A stretch of 64,000 nt of DNA. Source: JANQPX01 sp965222015 (GTDB lineage: Bacteria > Pseudomonadota > Alphaproteobacteria > Geminicoccales > Geminicoccaceae). The translations under genes and the position numbers were made by a program. Each line of letters begins with the position of its first letter. Position 1 is the stretch's first letter. The notes beneath the pieces are model-generated. The model did no database searches. It was not told the DNA's origin and saw only the letters and a list, made by a program, of their open reading frames with translations. Location: positions 1,550,001-1,614,000 of the forward strand of contig CBDCTL010000024.1 of NCBI GenBank assembly GCA_965222015.1. The letters run 5' to 3'. Positions 52,505 through 60,803 of this stretch are shown piece by piece.

Positions 52505-52839
52505 GATCTCGAAACGGAGGACGCCTGCGGTGACGCCGTCGCCGTGATCCATGGCGTCCGTCAGCCCCTTTGTTTGCCCATGGTTTCGACGACGACCGGG
52601 CAAGGCATTATCCGGGCGCGGTGCGGCCTCCTCATTCGAATAAACTGACAATCGTTCGTGCGACTGAACTTCAAAATGAAGTTCACTATTCTTGCCGTGT
52701 AAATCAAGATTATAAAAAAACAAAGAAAGAAATTTACCGGGCGTTGATGGAATGTGGAGATTCTCATAGCCTAATTCATGCAAGCCGCAGGTCAAATGCG
52801 CTTCGTGATTAGACTGCATCGAATTCCGAGGAGGATACC
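52505..52839. promoter_or_regulatory. 335-bp promoter region of the DSF synthase gene
   Basis: No gene. The second half, about 52640-52800, is AT-rich in contrast to its surroundings, and holds a perfect inverted repeat (52665-52685). The sequence just before the start is GAGGAGGATACC-ATG, a strong ribosome site. Confidence 0.6.
52665..52685 (+). promoter_or_regulatory. Perfect 8-bp inverted repeat upstream of rpfF
   Basis: TGAACTTC, spacer AAAAT, GAAGTTCA. The symmetry and 5-bp spacer suit a dimeric regulator; it lies about 155 bp before rpfF. No T-run follows, so a terminator is unlikely, though a transcript hairpin is possible. Confidence 0.5.
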
Positions 52840-53841
52840 ATGGCGACTTCGACGAGGGATAACTTGGTGAGCGAGGCAAGCGGAAGGGTGGAAGGCTCGA
52901 CCATCGAAACCTGGAAAGAGAAGGTGTTCGCAACCGGCGGGACGGCTCATCTCTGGACCGTGCCGGAAGTGGAACCGCGCCCCTGGCCTGAACATCTCGA
53001 CAGCTCGTTCGACCGGCTCGACCTAGTCTACGAGGAGGCGGAGGCCATTCTCTGGTGCTGGCACGGCGATCGCAGTCGGCCCTGCTACACGCCGGAGCTG
53101 TTGGCGGAACTGCGACGGCTGTTCGCTATGCTGGCAACCTACAGGCCCAGTCTGCAGGGAGGCGAATTGCCGTTCGACTATCTGATCTGGGGGAGCAGAA
53201 CGCGAGGGATCTGGAACCTGGGCGGCGATCTCGAACTGTTCGTCCGGTTAATCGAGGCGCGCGACGTCGATCGGCTTCGGGATTACGCCTATGCTTGCGT
53301 CGACACGGTCTACCAGAATTATATGAAGTGCGAGCTGCCCTATCTGACCATCGCTCTCGTTCAGGGCGACGCTCTCGGTGGTGGATTCGAGGCCGTGCTG
53401 TCCAACGACGTGATCATCGCCGAAGAGCACGCGCATTTCGGATTGCCGGAAATCATGTTCAACATGTTCCCGGGAATGGGGGCTTACAGTTTCCTCTCGC
53501 GCAGGCTCAATGCGACCCAGGCACGTTCCATGATCCTGAGCGGACGTCTTTATTCCGCATCCGAGCTCGCCGAGCTCGGTTTGATCGATATGGTAGTGCC
53601 CACCGGCGAAGGCGAGGCGGGGCTGCGCTCCTTCGTCGACCGCAACCGCGGACGCCGCCGCGCTCTCAAGTCCCTGTCCATGGTCGGTCGATGCTGCGAC
53701 CCGGTCGATCGAACCGAACTCGTCGACGTCGCCGATCTCTGGGTCGAAAACGCCATGGGCGTCACGTCGTCCGATCTACGGCGGATGCGGCGACTGGTCA
53801 GGGCGCAGATGCGTCGGCACGAGCGAGCCGGTCCGTCATGA
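52840..53841 (+). CDS. rpfF: DSF synthase, RpfF-type enoyl-CoA hydratase/thioesterase
   Basis: 333 residues of the crotonase fold, of the subgroup that makes diffusible signal factor (cis-2-unsaturated fatty acids) from 3-hydroxyacyl-ACP. The RpfF pattern is clear: DYLIWGSRTRGIWNLGGDLELFV, DYAYACVDTVYQNYM, LPYLTIALVQGDALGGGFEAVLSND, AEEHAHFGLPEIMFNMFPGMGAYSFLSRR. The two catalytic Glu of RpfF (141 and 161 in Xanthomonas) match Glu184 and Glu204, the same spacing of 20. It is about 45 residues longer at the N-terminus. It ends 97 bp from rpfC, convergent, as in Xanthomonas. A strong ribosome site sets the start. Confidence 0.92.
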   Translation: MATSTRDNLVSEASGRVEGSTIETWKEKVFATGGTAHLWTVPEVEPRPWPEHLDSSFDRLDLVYEEAEAILWCWHGDRSRPCYTPELLAELRRLFAMLATYRPSLQGGELPFDYLIWGSRTRGIWNLGGDLELFVRLIEARDVDRLRDYAYACVDTVYQNYMKCELPYLTIALVQGDALGGGFEAVLSNDVIIAEEHAHFGLPEIMFNMFPGMGAYSFLSRRLNATQARSMILSGRLYSASELAELGLIDMVVPTGEGEAGLRSFVDRNRGRRRALKSLSMVGRCCDPVDRTELVDVADLWVENAMGVTSSDLRRMRRLVRAQMRRHERAGPS

Positions 53842-53937
53842 TCCCAGGGGGTGAAGGAGCCGGTCCGCAGAGGAGTCTGATGCCTCGCTGAAACGCCGGT
53901 GCATCCTCGGGCGGAGCGCAGAACAGGTATCGTCGGG

Positions 53938-56427
53938 TCAGTGACGACGCTGTAGATTGTCCTTGTCGTCCTCGTCGACCAGCCTTCTCAGTTCTCCGCA
54001 CATGCGTCGATATTCGGCTTTCAGCTCGGTCATGAAGGCGGTTCCGCTGTCGCGCAGCTGAAGGGGTCCGGCTCCGCGCCATTCCTGGCACAGCCTGCAG
54101 AGCGCCGTGGCGCCGAAATGAGTGGCGCTGCTCTGCAGGGCGTGAGCGCGGTCGCGGAAGATCGAGCTGTCGCCCATATTGACGGCGTTTTGAAGTTCGT
54201 CGACCAGGCTGTTTCCGTCCTGGATGAAGTCGTCGATGATCTCGCGGAAAAAGGTGGGGTCGGGATCGAGCGCCCGCAGGCGCGTGATGCGAACCGGGTC
54301 GAGAGCGGACTGACTGTCGGTGAAGCGCGGGTGGGAGATGATCTTGGAGGGGAGGAAAGATTCCTGAGGCCTACTCTCGACGGCCAGCCGATCGATGACC
54401 TTCAAGAGCTCCACCATGTCGATCGGCTTGGTCAGGCAGTCGGCAAAGCCGGCTTCGGCGCAGGATTGCCGTGTCTGCTCGGTCGCGTCGGCGGTGAGTG
54501 CGACGAATGGCGGATGATCAGTTCCCGATCCGAAACGGTGCAGCTTGACCGCATCCAGGCCGCTCATGACGGGCATGTTGATGTCGACCAGCACCAGATC
54601 GAACCGTTCCTCGTCGAGACGGTCGAGGAGTTCTTCGCCGTTGGCCGCCAATACGGCGATATGGCCGCGAGATACCAGCATTTTTCTGATAACTCGTTGA
54701 TTGATCAGATTGTCCTCGGCCACGAGGATTCGTCTCGGCGGGCCTGACATGGCCGCCGATGCGTCGTTTTCGGACGGCATGGATGGCGTGGCCAGCGCCG
54801 CGCGCAGCACGTTGATCAGGAGCTCGTCGCCGGCGTCCGTTTTCAGTATGGAGAACAGACCGGGCCGCTCCTTCGTGTCATCATCGGTCAACAGCACCTG
54901 ATGGGGCGCGCCGCCGCCGAACCATGAATTCAGGGACTCGCTGCATGATTGCACCGTCGAAGGCGACGCACCCTCGATCAGCAGCACGGCGCAGCGGTTG
55001 CCAAAACTGGCCAGAAAGTCGAAGGCCTCGGAGGCATGCCGGGCGTAGATGGTCTCGACGCCCAGCGATCGCAGCCGTGTTTCGCAAAGCTCCGCGCTTT
55101 CCCGATCGCCCAGAACGGCGATCCGGCCCGACAGCCGGGGGCGGTCGGTCGTCACCATGCCGAGAGTCAGCAACAAGCGAAAACACGCACCCTCGCCGAT
55201 TTCGCTTTCGACCGTCAGCGACCCGCCCATCAGCTCGGCGAGCTGCCTTGCGATCGACAGGCCGAGACCGCTGCCGCCATACGCCCTGCTGGTGGAGTCG
55301 TCGGCCTGGGAAAAATGCTCGAAGATTTTCTCCTGGGCCGATTCGGAGATGCCGATCCCGGTGTCCTCGACTTCGAAGCGCAGTTCCGCACGCGCATCGT
55401 CGATCTCGCGGACCCTTACACGCAGGATGACGTCCCCCTCATCCGTGAATTTGATGGCGTTGCCGATCAGATTGAGCAGGATCTGCTTGATCCATCGTTC
55501 CGTGCCGACGACGTTCCACGGTGTTCTCGGATCGATCCTAGCCTGAAGATCCAGCCCCTTCTCGGCGGCCTGCCGACGCAGCAGGCGGAGCACCACCGAC
55601 AAAGTGACGTGGAGATCGAAGCGGTCTTCATGCGGCAGGATGCGCCCGGATTCGAAACGAGCGACGTCGAGCAGATCGTCGATCAGATCCAGCAGCGTGC
55701 GTCCGGCGCTGCGCATGGTCGCGACCATGTCACGTTGATTGGCGTCGAGATAACCTGCATCGAGGAGGTCGGAGATGCCGAAGATCGCGTTCAGGGGCGT
55801 GCGCAGCTCGTGACTCATGGTTGCGAGGAACCGGTTTTTCGCCCGATTAGACTCCTCGGCTCTTTCCAGCGCTTCGGTCAGTTTCTTCAAAAGCGTGGAG
55901 GTGTAGGCGGGAAGGATGACCAGCGCCAGGAGCAGGCTGGCGGCGAGCAATGGCTGGGCGTGCCAGTAATCGCTTGCGATGACCACGGTTCCAAAGCCGA
56001 GAAGTGCCATGACGGAGGAAATGGCGAGGTAACGTCGACCATACCGGAAACCCATTCCGAGAATGACCCAGAGATAGAGCGGATAAAGCAGCGCCATGGT
56101 CCCACCGCCGAGAATCATGCCGGCGGTCAGACAGCCAGTGTCCAGCAGCATCGCCGCATAGCGGCGCGGCGGATTTGGCGCCGGCTTCCATAGCAGATGG
56201 CAAAGGAAACCGATCGCGCTCGCCAGCAGGAAGAGAGCCAGCCAGACGCAGTGAAGCAGCGGTCGAGATGGTTCTCCTGTCAGCGCAACCGCGCAGAGAG
56301 CCGCCGCGATGATCGCAGCGATCACGATCCGAATCAGGATCTGCTCATGCTCGCTGTCCTCCCGATCGAGGAGGCGCGCACGGACCCGGTTCAGCACCGA
56401 TGGTCGTCCGGTCGTCGGGTGTCGCAA
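53938..56427 (-). CDS. rpfC: RpfC-like hybrid sensor histidine kinase
   Basis: 829 residues from TTG 56427 (GTG 56397 also fits). Order: short cytoplasmic N-terminus ending DREDSEHEQILIRI, as in RpfC; about five membrane helices (about 30-180), including ILGMGFRYGRRYL; HisKA with SHELRTPLNAI (His206); HATPase with N box LNLIGNAIKFTDEG, DTGIGIS, GGSGLGLSI; a degenerate receiver-like region; a true receiver (ILVAEDNLINQRVIRKML, phosphoacceptor Asp in LVDINMPVMSG, Lys in LTKPID); and a C-terminal HPt with His in RAHALQSSATHFG. The same make-up as Xanthomonas RpfC, which senses DSF and holds RpfF in check. A 227-bp gap separates it from the regulator gene upstream on the same strand. Confidence 0.9.
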   Translation of the reverse strand: MRHPTTGRPSVLNRVRARLLDREDSEHEQILIRIVIAAIIAAALCAVALTGEPSRPLLHCVWLALFLLASAIGFLCHLLWKPAPNPPRRYAAMLLDTGCLTAGMILGGGTMALLYPLYLWVILGMGFRYGRRYLAISSVMALLGFGTVVIASDYWHAQPLLAASLLLALVILPAYTSTLLKKLTEALERAEESNRAKNRFLATMSHELRTPLNAIFGISDLLDAGYLDANQRDMVATMRSAGRTLLDLIDDLLDVARFESGRILPHEDRFDLHVTLSVVLRLLRRQAAEKGLDLQARIDPRTPWNVVGTERWIKQILLNLIGNAIKFTDEGDVILRVRVREIDDARAELRFEVEDTGIGISESAQEKIFEHFSQADDSTSRAYGGSGLGLSIARQLAELMGGSLTVESEIGEGACFRLLLTLGMVTTDRPRLSGRIAVLGDRESAELCETRLRSLGVETIYARHASEAFDFLASFGNRCAVLLIEGASPSTVQSCSESLNSWFGGGAPHQVLLTDDDTKERPGLFSILKTDAGDELLINVLRAALATPSMPSENDASAAMSGPPRRILVAEDNLINQRVIRKMLVSRGHIAVLAANGEELLDRLDEERFDLVLVDINMPVMSGLDAVKLHRFGSGTDHPPFVALTADATEQTRQSCAEAGFADCLTKPIDMVELLKVIDRLAVESRPQESFLPSKIISHPRFTDSQSALDPVRITRLRALDPDPTFFREIIDDFIQDGNSLVDELQNAVNMGDSSIFRDRAHALQSSATHFGATALCRLCQEWRGAGPLQLRDSGTAFMTELKAEYRRMCGELRRLVDEDDKDNLQRRH

Positions 56428-56489
56428 GGCTTAAGCCCCTGGCGACGGGCGTCGTTCAATCATCGGCTGGATCGTCCCGTCTCAGAAGA

Positions 56490-56549
56490 ATTATCCAGGC
56501 TATATATGCAAAATTGGCAGCCCATCGACTTTTGATGGTAATGGATAAT
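56490..56549 (-). promoter_or_regulatory. Inverted repeat in the rpfC upstream region
   Basis: ATTATCC (56490-56496) and its complement GGATAAT (56543-56549) bracket an AT-rich segment containing a small hairpin CCATC-N7-GATGG. The stretch is a candidate promoter and regulator site for rpfC; evidence is pattern only. Confidence 0.35.
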
Positions 56550-56654
56550 CGCTCTTTGACAAGGCGACCGCAGGCATTGGCGGCCTGTCGCACGCGGCGT
56601 GGCGGTTCGGGACCGCGCCTGTACGCCGTGGCAGCGGCTGCCGCCGGCAGATGA

Positions 56655-58802
56655 TCAGGAGGATCGCATGAGGCCGGGATCGCGCTCGCCGAACAGCACC
56701 TCGAAGGCGTCTGCCGGCAAGGGCGGGCTGATGAGGTCGCCCTGGACCTCGTCGCAGCCGAGCGTGCGCAGGCGCTGCAACTGGTCTTCGGTCTCGACGC
56801 CCTCGGCGGTGATCTTCAGGTCGAGGCTGTGGCCGAGATCGATGATGGCGCGCACGATCGCATCGTCCTGGCCGTCCTGGCCGAGGCGATGCACGAAGCT
56901 CTGGTCGATCTTCAGGCGATGCACCGGCAAACGGCGGATATAGGCGAGGGACGAGTAGCCGGTGCCGAAATCGTCGAGCGAGAAGGTGACGCCGATGTCG
57001 TTCAGCCGTTTCAGGCTGTCGACCGCGACCTTGCTGTTCTCCAGCATCACCCCTTCGGTGAGCTCGATCTCCAGGCTCTCCGGCCGGATGCCGGTGCGCC
57101 TCAGCGTATCGCGCACCAGCTCGACCACGCCCTCCTCGCGGAACTGGATCGGCGACAGGTTGACCGACAGGCGAAGCGGCGGCAGGCCGGCTTCGATCCA
57201 GGACCGGTGCTGCCGGCAGGAACGCTCCAGCACGTGCTCGCTGATCGGGTTGATCAGCCCGATGGTCTCGGCGAGGCCGATGAATTCGGTCGGCCTGACC
57301 ATGCCGCGCCTCGGATGCCGCCAGCGCAGAAGCGCCTCCATGCCGAGGATGCGGTCGTTGCCCAGTGCCTGCTGCGGCTGGTAGTGGACGGTGAACTGGT
57401 CGGCGGCGACGGCCTGGCGCAGCTCGCGCTCCATCAGCCCGGTGCGCCTGGCCATGAGGTTCATCTGAGGGGAATAGAAACAGCTGCCGTTGCGCCCGAC
57501 CGCCTTGGCCCGGTACATGGCGAGCTCGGCGTTCTTGAGCAGGCGGTCGGCGCTGTGGCCGTCGGCGGGAAAGAGAGTGATGCCGATGCTGGCGCTGATG
57601 TGCATCTCCTCGCCTTCGACGATGAAGGGCTCGCCGAAGCTGTCGCAGATGTGGCGTGCCAGCAGTTCCGCTTCGTCCTGTCCGCGAATGTCGGTCTGCA
57701 GGATGACGAATTCGTCGCCGCCGAGCCGGCCGATGACGTCGGTCTCGCGCAGACAGGCGGCCAGCCGTTCGGCGACCGCCTTGAGGAGCTGATCGCCGGC
57801 CGTGAGGCCGAAGGCGTCGTTGACGCCCTTGAACCGGTCGAGATCGACCATCAGCACGGCGCAGCGCGATTCCCGGCGCCTCGCCCGCTTCAAGGCGTTC
57901 TCGACATGCCGTCGGTAGACGCTGCGATTGGGCAGGTCGGTCAGCGGATCGTGGTCCACCTGGCGGCGCATCTCCGCCTGAGCGCGCTTGAGTTCCGTGA
58001 TGTCCAGGGAGGCGGTGATGACCTCGACGACCTGGCCCGCATCGTCGAACAGTGGCGTCTTGCTGGTGAACAGCACCCGGCGTCCGCCGCCGCGCGGCAG
58101 CGTTACCTCCTGCTCGAAGCTGGCGACCGCCTCGCCGGTCTCGAACACCTTGGCGTTCTGCACATGGTGAAGGGTGGCGCCGTCGGCGCCGTACAGTGTC
58201 GAGAGTTCGCTGCCGATCACGCCGGTCGGGTTGGCACCGTAGACCGCGCGGTGGGCGTCGTTGACATGGGTGAGTTTGCCCTGGCGGTCGACCGAGCTGA
58301 TCAGCGTCTGGGTCGAGTCGATCAGCCGGCGCAGCCGCCGTTCCGTGACCGGCAGCGCCAGACGCTCCTGGTTCGCGCTCAGCTCCAGATGCAGGGCCTG
58401 AGCGCGTGCCTCTAGAAGCTTCTGCTGCTTTCGCATGGTCAGAAGATTTCTCGCACGCGCCCGGAATTCCAGCTGATCGACCGGGCTCAGCAGGAAGTCG
58501 GTGGCGCCGGCCTCCAGTGCCTGGTAGCAGTAGCTTCTCTCCTCGTAGACCGTGACCACCATCACCGGCACCTCGCCGGCGCCGGGCAGCGCGCGAAAGG
58601 CGCGGATGAAGTCGGCGCCGTCCATGTCCGGCATCTTGTAGTCGGTGATCACCAGATCCGGTGTGGTCTGCTCCAGCCAGGACAAGGCGGGCTTCGGGCT
58701 GGCGAAGGCCTTGACCCGGATGCCTTCCTCGACCGACATTGCCAGCCGCGTCAGGATGTTGCGGTTGGTAACCCGGTCATCGATGACGACGACATTGAGC
58801 AT
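56655..58802 (-). CDS. Response regulator with PAS, GGDEF and EAL domains (RpfG position)
   Basis: 715 residues. Receiver (1-125): VVVIDDRVTNRNIL, phosphoacceptor Asp54 in LVITDYKMPDMDG, and GATDFLLSPVDQLEFRARARNLLTMRKQQ, a segment reminiscent of RpfG receivers; the usual receiver Lys is Ser106 (LLSPVD). PAS (about 155-270). GGDEF (about 280-440): active site RLGGDEFVIL, inhibitory site RETD five residues before it. EAL (about 455-705): GMEALLRWRHP, NLSPIQF, LEIELTEG, SLDDFGTGYSSLAYI, KIDQSFVH, AEGVETEDQLQRL, all catalytic residues present. It could both make and break cyclic di-GMP. It sits upstream of rpfC as RpfG does in Xanthomonas, but RpfG has an HD-GYP output. Confidence 0.92.
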   Translation of the reverse strand: MLNVVVIDDRVTNRNILTRLAMSVEEGIRVKAFASPKPALSWLEQTTPDLVITDYKMPDMDGADFIRAFRALPGAGEVPVMVVTVYEERSYCYQALEAGATDFLLSPVDQLEFRARARNLLTMRKQQKLLEARAQALHLELSANQERLALPVTERRLRRLIDSTQTLISSVDRQGKLTHVNDAHRAVYGANPTGVIGSELSTLYGADGATLHHVQNAKVFETGEAVASFEQEVTLPRGGGRRVLFTSKTPLFDDAGQVVEVITASLDITELKRAQAEMRRQVDHDPLTDLPNRSVYRRHVENALKRARRRESRCAVLMVDLDRFKGVNDAFGLTAGDQLLKAVAERLAACLRETDVIGRLGGDEFVILQTDIRGQDEAELLARHICDSFGEPFIVEGEEMHISASIGITLFPADGHSADRLLKNAELAMYRAKAVGRNGSCFYSPQMNLMARRTGLMERELRQAVAADQFTVHYQPQQALGNDRILGMEALLRWRHPRRGMVRPTEFIGLAETIGLINPISEHVLERSCRQHRSWIEAGLPPLRLSVNLSPIQFREEGVVELVRDTLRRTGIRPESLEIELTEGVMLENSKVAVDSLKRLNDIGVTFSLDDFGTGYSSLAYIRRLPVHRLKIDQSFVHRLGQDGQDDAIVRAIIDLGHSLDLKITAEGVETEDQLQRLRTLGCDEVQGDLISPPLPADAFEVLFGERDPGLMRSS

Positions 58803-59217
58803 GACGAAGCCGAATCCAAAAAGCCGGCGCGGAGACGATATGCTGGCGACGGGCTCAATTCAGGAAAGGGATGACCCTTGCTTAGCCGAGGGGGCCTTTT
58901 CCATCAAGTTTGCGGAAAAAGCGATGGCAGCTGCTGCACCGTGAACCCGACCGCTTCACTCACGCATCGCGTCATCATAACAGCTACACTCAACTATTGC
59001 GCGGTCAAAGGACAACTTCGTCAGAGGCCACCGGCAAGTCAATCGATTTTTCGACAAATTGAACTGTTCTCGAATTGACCACCAAAACCGCTGTTGGTCA
59101 TCCCGTGCCGCTCCGAAGTCGCGGTCGAAGGCTTAGGCCCGTGGGGCCGCAAGGCGGCGCGATCGCGATTGGCTTTGCCGGAATCCTGCGCTAGGTAGCG
59201 GTTTCGAAGGGAACGAC
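58803..59217. other. 415-bp gene-free divergent region
   Basis: Between the DSF response regulator (minus) and the FIST gene (plus). No gene supported. It should hold both promoters. TGACCA and TGGTCA form a loose inverted repeat near 59080-59100; nothing else stands out. AGGGAACGAC precedes the FIST start. Confidence 0.5.
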
Positions 59218-60342
59218 ATGACGTCATTTCGCGCGGTCGCCGGTTCCGGCGACGACTGGCCGAGCGCCTGCAACGCCTGCCTCGCGGCGCTGGGGGCGGT
59301 GCCGTCTGCGATGAATCTCGGGATCGTCTATGCGAGCGGACCGTTCGCGCACGCCATCGACCTGATCGCGGCGCGCATGAAGGAGGCGACCGGCATCCGG
59401 GACTGGGTCGGCACCGGCGGCAACGGGGTCTGCACCAGCGCACCGGCGATCGCTTCGGACGCGGCGATCGCCGTTCTGGTGGCGGCGCTGCCGGTGGACG
59501 GCTACCGCCTGTTCGACGGCCTCGGCGACGAGACGGCCGGCGCCGCCGGATCGGCGCTCGACGGCGTTGCGCCGCGGTTCGCGCTGGTGCATGGCGATCC
59601 GCGCCAGGCCAGGACCCCGTCGCTGATCGAGAGGCTCGGCGAGACCACCGGCGCCTTTCTGGTGGGCGGGCTGACCGCGGCGTCGGGCGACGGCGCGATG
59701 CAGATTGCAGGACGCCCGACCGAAGGCGGGCTTTCAGGCGTGATGATCGGGGAAGCGGTGCCCGTGGTGACCGGCCTGACCCAGGGCTGCACGCCGATCG
59801 GGCCGGTGCGCGAGGTCACCGCGCTCGACGGGCCCTGGATCACCGCGCTCGACGGCGGGCGGGCGCTGGACGCCCTGCAGGAGGACGTCGGCCCGCTGCT
59901 GGCGCGCAACATCGAGCGCATCCGCGGCTTCATCCTGGCGGCGCGGCCGGAGGGGGAGGCGGGGCGGAACGACTATCTGGTCCGCGATCTGGGCGAGGTC
60001 GATCCGATCCGCGGCGGCATCATGGTCGGTGACGATTTCCGACGGGGTGACGGGCTTTGCTTCGTGAAGCGCGACCCCGAAGCCGCGCGCGCGGATCTCC
60101 GGCGCCTCGCCGCCGATCTCGGGAGACGGGCCGAAGGGCGGCCTCTACTGGGCGGGCTCTACCACAGCTGCATCGGCCGCGGGCGTCACCTGTTCGGGGA
60201 CGACTACGCCGAGACCGCGATCATCGAGGCGGAGCTCGGCGCGCTGCCGCTTTCCGGCTTCTCCACCCAGGGCGAAATTTTCGGCAACCGTCTCTACGGC
60301 TATTCCGCCGTGCTCACGCTGTTTTTGGGAGAGCGTCCGTGA
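59218..60342 (+). CDS. FIST-domain sensory protein
   Basis: 374 residues with FIST_N (about 25-215) and FIST_C (about 215-355) domains, a sensory pair predicted to bind small ligands such as amino acids. Family marks: VPSAMNLGIVYASGPFAHAIDLI, DWVGTGGNGVCTSA, VGGLTAASGDGAMQIAG, GLSGVMIGEAVPVVTGLTQGCTPIGP, then GGLYHSCIGRGRHLFGDDYAETAII and LSGFSTQGEIFGNRLYGYSAVLTLF at the end, where the C-terminal signature lies. No output domain is fused, so it must act through a partner. It overlaps the NUDIX gene by 4 bp (GTGA) and is therefore translationally coupled to it. Start ATG at 59218. Confidence 0.88.
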   Translation: MTSFRAVAGSGDDWPSACNACLAALGAVPSAMNLGIVYASGPFAHAIDLIAARMKEATGIRDWVGTGGNGVCTSAPAIASDAAIAVLVAALPVDGYRLFDGLGDETAGAAGSALDGVAPRFALVHGDPRQARTPSLIERLGETTGAFLVGGLTAASGDGAMQIAGRPTEGGLSGVMIGEAVPVVTGLTQGCTPIGPVREVTALDGPWITALDGGRALDALQEDVGPLLARNIERIRGFILAARPEGEAGRNDYLVRDLGEVDPIRGGIMVGDDFRRGDGLCFVKRDPEAARADLRRLAADLGRRAEGRPLLGGLYHSCIGRGRHLFGDDYAETAIIEAELGALPLSGFSTQGEIFGNRLYGYSAVLTLFLGERP

Positions 60343-60773
60343 CCGGCAGGCTCTATCCGTCGCGACCGATCGTCGGCGTCGGCGTGGTGGTCTGGCACGG
60401 TGCGCGCGTGCTGCTGATCAAGCGTGGCAAGCCGCCGCGCGAGGGCCAGTGGAGCCTGCCCGGCGGCGCGCAGAAGCTCGGCGAAACCCTGGCGGAAACG
60501 GCGAGCCGCGAGCTGTTCGAGGAGACCGGGCTGAAGGCGGTGATCGGCGAGATCGTCGCCACCCTCGATTTGATCGAACGGGACGACGACCGGCGCGTGC
60601 GCCATCACTACACGCTGGTGGACTTCGTCGCCGAAAGCGCCAGCGAAAACCTCCGGCCCGGCGACGACGCGGCCGACGCGCGCTGGTTCGAGCGCGCCGA
60701 GCTCGAAGACCTCGGGCTCTGGTCCGAAACCTTGCGCATCATCGATCTCGCCGCCGCGAAACGCGGCGGGTGA
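60339..60773 (+). CDS. NUDIX hydrolase
   Basis: 144 residues from the GTG at 60339, overlapping the FIST stop. The NUDIX box is intact: GGAQKLGETLAETASRELFEETGLKA (G-x5-E-x7-REUxEExGU). The preceding strand VGVGVVVWHGARVLLIKRGKPPREGQWSLPGG is typical of ADP-ribose or nucleoside-diphosphate-linked substrates. The specific substrate is not predictable. Coupling to the FIST protein suggests they act together, though no precedent is known to me. Confidence 0.9.
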   Translation: MTGRLYPSRPIVGVGVVVWHGARVLLIKRGKPPREGQWSLPGGAQKLGETLAETASRELFEETGLKAVIGEIVATLDLIERDDDRRVRHHYTLVDFVAESASENLRPGDDAADARWFERAELEDLGLWSETLRIIDLAAAKRGG

Positions 60774-60803
60774 TCGAAGCCCCGATCGGAAGGCCGGCGG
60801 CGC

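Noticed and set aside
50591..52933. 780-codon minus-strand frame opposite the OmpA-like gene
   Set aside because: Results from the Ala/Glu-rich coiled-coil codons on the other strand; it shows no domain, and the plus frame ends in a clear OmpA domain.
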